8,242 nt of DNA from Acidobacteriota bacterium. GTDB taxonomy: Bacteria; Acidobacteriota; Terriglobia; Bryobacterales; Bryobacteraceae. This document shows, piece after piece, positions 6,338 to 8,242 of this stretch. Positions within the stretch are counted from its first letter, which is position 1. Each line of letters begins with the position of its first letter. The position numbers were made by a program, and so were the translations under genes. Under the pieces are notes generated by a model. The model searched no databases. It saw only the letters and a program-made list of their open reading frames with translations, and was not told the DNA's origin. Where the stretch lies: NCBI GenBank assembly GCA_018268875.1, contig JAFDVT010000716.1, positions 1-8,242 on the forward strand, written 5' to 3'.

Positions 6338-7318
6338 ATGTCGCAGCCGCATCTGATCGGAATCGCCAAGCTGGCGGCGGAAAGTGGTGTGCTGGAGGAG
6401 AAGTCGCGGGTCGAGTACCGCGATCTGGAAGCTCGCCGTTACATCACCAAATGTCCCAACCCGGCGCTGCCGTTTCAGTGGACGATCAATCCTTACCGCG
6501 GCTGCGAATACGGCTGCAAATACTGCTACGCGCGGTATACGCATGAGTTCATGGAATTGCGCGATCCTCGTGTTTTTGAAACGCGCATCTTTGCCAAAAA
6601 GTGGAATCGCACCGCCTTTCTGAACGAACTGCGGCGCGTTCCCTTTGAACAAGGCATCGCGATCGGCACCGCGACCGACCCATATCAGCCCGCCGAGCGC
6701 CGCTTCGGCCTGACCCGCCGCATGCTGGAGGTGTTTGCCGTTCACGCGCGGCATCAGGGCCTGTGGATCACCACCAAGTCTGATCTTGCCTCGCGCGACG
6801 CGGCATTGCTGGCGGCCATTGCGGCGAATCAGAATCAGGTCAGCGTGAACATCACGATCACCACGCTCGACACGAACCTGGCGCGTGCGCTGGAACCATT
6901 CGCGCCGCGTCCGGACCTGCGGCTAGGCGCGGTGCAACGCCTTGCGGAAGCTGGCATTCACGTTTGCGTCAACTGCAGTCCGGTGATGCCGCTGATCAAC
7001 GACAGCGAGGAAAGCATCGACGCGGTGGCCAAGGCCGCGAAGGACGCGGGCGCGCGGGCGTTTTGGTCGAACGTCGTGTTTTTGAAGCCGTGCGCGTCGC
7101 AGGTGTTTTTCCCGTTCCTCGAAGAGAAATTCCCCGCCGCGGTACGGCGTTACCGCGCGGCTTTCAGCGATGCCGCGTACCTCAAGGGTCCGTACCTTGA
7201 AACGATCGGACAAAGAGTCCAGCGGGTTCGCGACCGCCACGGGTTCCATTCACGAAGCACGGGGGAAGGGCGCCATCCCGGCGGCGAGAATCCGCAACTG
7301 CAATTTTCCTGGGAGTAG
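6338..7318 (+). CDS. SplB-like radical SAM protein (COG1533 / Rv2578c-PA0069 type)
   Basis: This is a cytosolic 326-aa radical SAM protein. The 4Fe-4S/SAM motif C-x3-C-x2-C is at residues 56-63 (C-E-Y-G-C-K-Y-C) in the context N-P-Y-R-G-C, which is typical of the spore-photoproduct-lyase-like COG1533 group. Later family features are G-T-A-T-D-P-Y-Q-P-A-E, the strand I-T-T-K-S-D-L followed by S-R-D, and P-V-M-P-L-I-N-D-S. Members of this group outside spore formers are mostly uncharacterised; true SplB repairs thymine dimers in spores. Spore-photoproduct repair should not be assumed, since nothing here points to sporulation. The reading frame is open far upstream (from 5450) inside the previous gene. 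ATG 6338 is chosen because the radical SAM homology begins soon after it and the upstream extension has no recognisable content. Only a weak AGAAGG at 6319-6324 precedes it. Confidence 0.86.
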   Translation: MSQPHLIGIAKLAAESGVLEEKSRVEYRDLEARRYITKCPNPALPFQWTINPYRGCEYGCKYCYARYTHEFMELRDPRVFETRIFAKKWNRTAFLNELRRVPFEQGIAIGTATDPYQPAERRFGLTRRMLEVFAVHARHQGLWITTKSDLASRDAALLAAIAANQNQVSVNITITTLDTNLARALEPFAPRPDLRLGAVQRLAEAGIHVCVNCSPVMPLINDSEESIDAVAKAAKDAGARAFWSNVVFLKPCASQVFFPFLEEKFPAAVRRYRAAFSDAAYLKGPYLETIGQRVQRVRDRHGFHSRSTGEGRHPGGENPQLQFSWE

Positions 7319-7326
7319 CGATTGCA

Positions 7327-7332
7327 TACAAT
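7327..7332 (+). promoter_or_regulatory. Possible -10 element before the cytochrome/WD40 gene
   Basis: TACAAT lies 14 nt before ATG 7347 in a 28-bp gap. Initiation about 7 nt downstream would leave a leader of about 7 nt, too short for a Shine-Dalgarno, and none is seen. The candidate -35 at 7304-7309 (TTTTCC) is weak. Confidence 0.33.
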
Positions 7333-7346
7333 AGGTCCACTCCAAC

Positions 7347-8242
7347 ATGCGACGCCGTTGTATCGCTTTTTTCGCGCTGGCAGCCACGGCCGCCGCCGCC
7401 GCGCCCAGTTTTGTTCGCGACATTCAACCCGTTTTGCAGCGGCAATGCCAGGGCTGTCACCAGCCGGCATCGAAGAGCTCCGGCCTCGACCTGACGACCT
7501 ACGCCGCTCTTGCCAAAGGCGGCAAACGCGGCGCGCCGTGGGACACTGCGACGGCTTCGAATAGCCTGCTGCTGCGTTACATCAACGGTTCGGCGCAACC
7601 TCGTATGCCGATCGGCGCCCCGCCACTGCCCGCCGATCAAATCAAGCTAGTGGAGGATTGGATCGCAGCGGGCGCGAAAGACGACACGCCTGTCGAAACC
7701 ACAACCGGTCCCACGGTTTACTTGCAGCCGCCCGTCGTAACCGGTCTCGCGTTTTCGCCCGACGGCAAGTATCTGGCGGTGTCCGGCAATCGCGAAATCC
7801 TGGTGCACAACGCCGACGGATCGGGCCTTGCGCAACGTCTTCCAGGCAAGGCGGAGCGCATTCTGTCAGTTGCCTTCAGCAGCGACGGAAAGCTCCTGGT
7901 AGCGGGCGGAGGCACACCCGCGCGCGCCGGCGAGGTTCAGATTTGGGATACCGCGACGTGGAAGCAACTGCGCGCGGTGCCCGTTACCGAAGACACCGTG
8001 TTCGGCACTTCGATCTCGCCCGACGGCGGCAAAGTGGCCGCGGGCGGCGCGGACAACACCGTTCGCATGATTGAAACCGCCACCGGCAAGGAGCTCTTCC
8101 GCATCGGCAATCACGAAAACTGGGTGCTGGGAACGGTGTTCGGTGTGGATTCGAAGCGAATCATCTCCGTAGGCAGGGATCGCGCCGCCAAGCTCACCGA
8201 TGCTTCGACAGGCGCGTTTCTCGAAAACGTCAATCTCCTTCG
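7347..8242 (+). CDS. Exported c-type cytochrome (PSCyt1-like) / WD40 repeat protein, 3' end missing
   Basis: The frame is open from ATG 7347 to the right edge (298 full codons, no stop), so the C-terminus is not seen. A short Arg-rich start and an A/F/L core form a signal peptide ending near residues 18-20. Residues about 22-115 form a mono-haem PSCyt1-like domain: F-V-R-D-I-Q-P-V-L-Q-R-Q, the haem site C-Q-G-C-H at 34-38, a likely distal Met87 in R-M-P, and a C-terminal helix with V-E-D-W-I-A-A-G-A. From about residue 128, WD40-type blades begin (F-S-P-D-G-K-Y-L-A, then V-A-F-S-S-D-G-K-L-L-V and V-Q-I-W-D); about four are visible. Haem attachment would occur outside the cytoplasmic membrane. 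Such fusions are frequent in Planctomycetes and Acidobacteriota, often beside PSD1-type proteins; their precise role is unsettled. No Shine-Dalgarno is visible. Confidence 0.87.
   Translation, partial: MRRRCIAFFALAATAAAAAPSFVRDIQPVLQRQCQGCHQPASKSSGLDLTTYAALAKGGKRGAPWDTATASNSLLLRYINGSAQPRMPIGAPPLPADQIKLVEDWIAAGAKDDTPVETTTGPTVYLQPPVVTGLAFSPDGKYLAVSGNREILVHNADGSGLAQRLPGKAERILSVAFSSDGKLLVAGGGTPARAGEVQIWDTATWKQLRAVPVTEDTVFGTSISPDGGKVAAGGADNTVRMIETATGKELFRIGNHENWVLGTVFGVDSKRIISVGRDRAAKLTDASTGAFLENVNLL

Noticed and set aside
7319..7346. Terminator after the radical SAM gene
   Set aside because: The gap has no stem followed by a T-run; only the TACAAT hexamer stands out.

Overview
The window is 8.2 kb of GC-rich bacterial chromosome. 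Every gene supported here is on the + strand and packed tightly, with gaps of about 5 to 35 bp. Three things suggest an Acidobacteriota-type genome of the Bryobacterales/Solibacter kind: the ftsQ-ftsA-ftsZ end of a division and cell wall (dcw) cluster, a PSCyt1-type c-haem domain fused to WD40 repeats, and an LssY_C protein with a PA-IL-like lectin domain. This placement is an inference from gene content; no rRNA is present.

Region 1 (1-2700) is core division machinery. It holds the last 24 codons of a probable ftsQ, then ftsA (GTG start, good Shine-Dalgarno) and ftsZ (AGGAGG Shine-Dalgarno). FtsA polymerises on the membrane and tethers the FtsZ ring. FtsZ has a complete GTPase domain, a long linker with two hexaproline runs, and a standard C-terminal FtsA-binding peptide.

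Region 2 (2721-6302) is accessory but follows ftsZ without a visible terminator. It starts with a small P-loop kinase of the AAA_33/polynucleotide-kinase type. A four-TM GtrA-like protein overlaps it by 4 nt. Next come two exported proteins with alpha/beta-hydrolase signatures. The first is 235 aa and has a canonical EF-hand calcium loop just ahead of its nucleophile elbow. The second is 669 aa and joins a PA-IL/LecA-like lectin domain, an LssY_C domain and an alpha/beta-hydrolase domain. This block is the least ordinary part of the window.

Region 3 (6303-8242) has a SplB-like radical SAM protein and the start of an exported mono-haem cytochrome/WD40 protein that runs off the right edge. Three start codons (3570, 6338, 7347) have weak or no Shine-Dalgarno sequence but carry promoter-like hexamers at a distance that would put transcription initiation at or within about 8 nt of the start codon. 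This suggests leaderless or very short-leader transcripts. A perfect 7-bp inverted repeat lies directly before the radical SAM start.

No tRNA, rRNA, CRISPR array, insertion sequence or convincing intrinsic terminator was seen, and there is no gene-free stretch above 300 bp.
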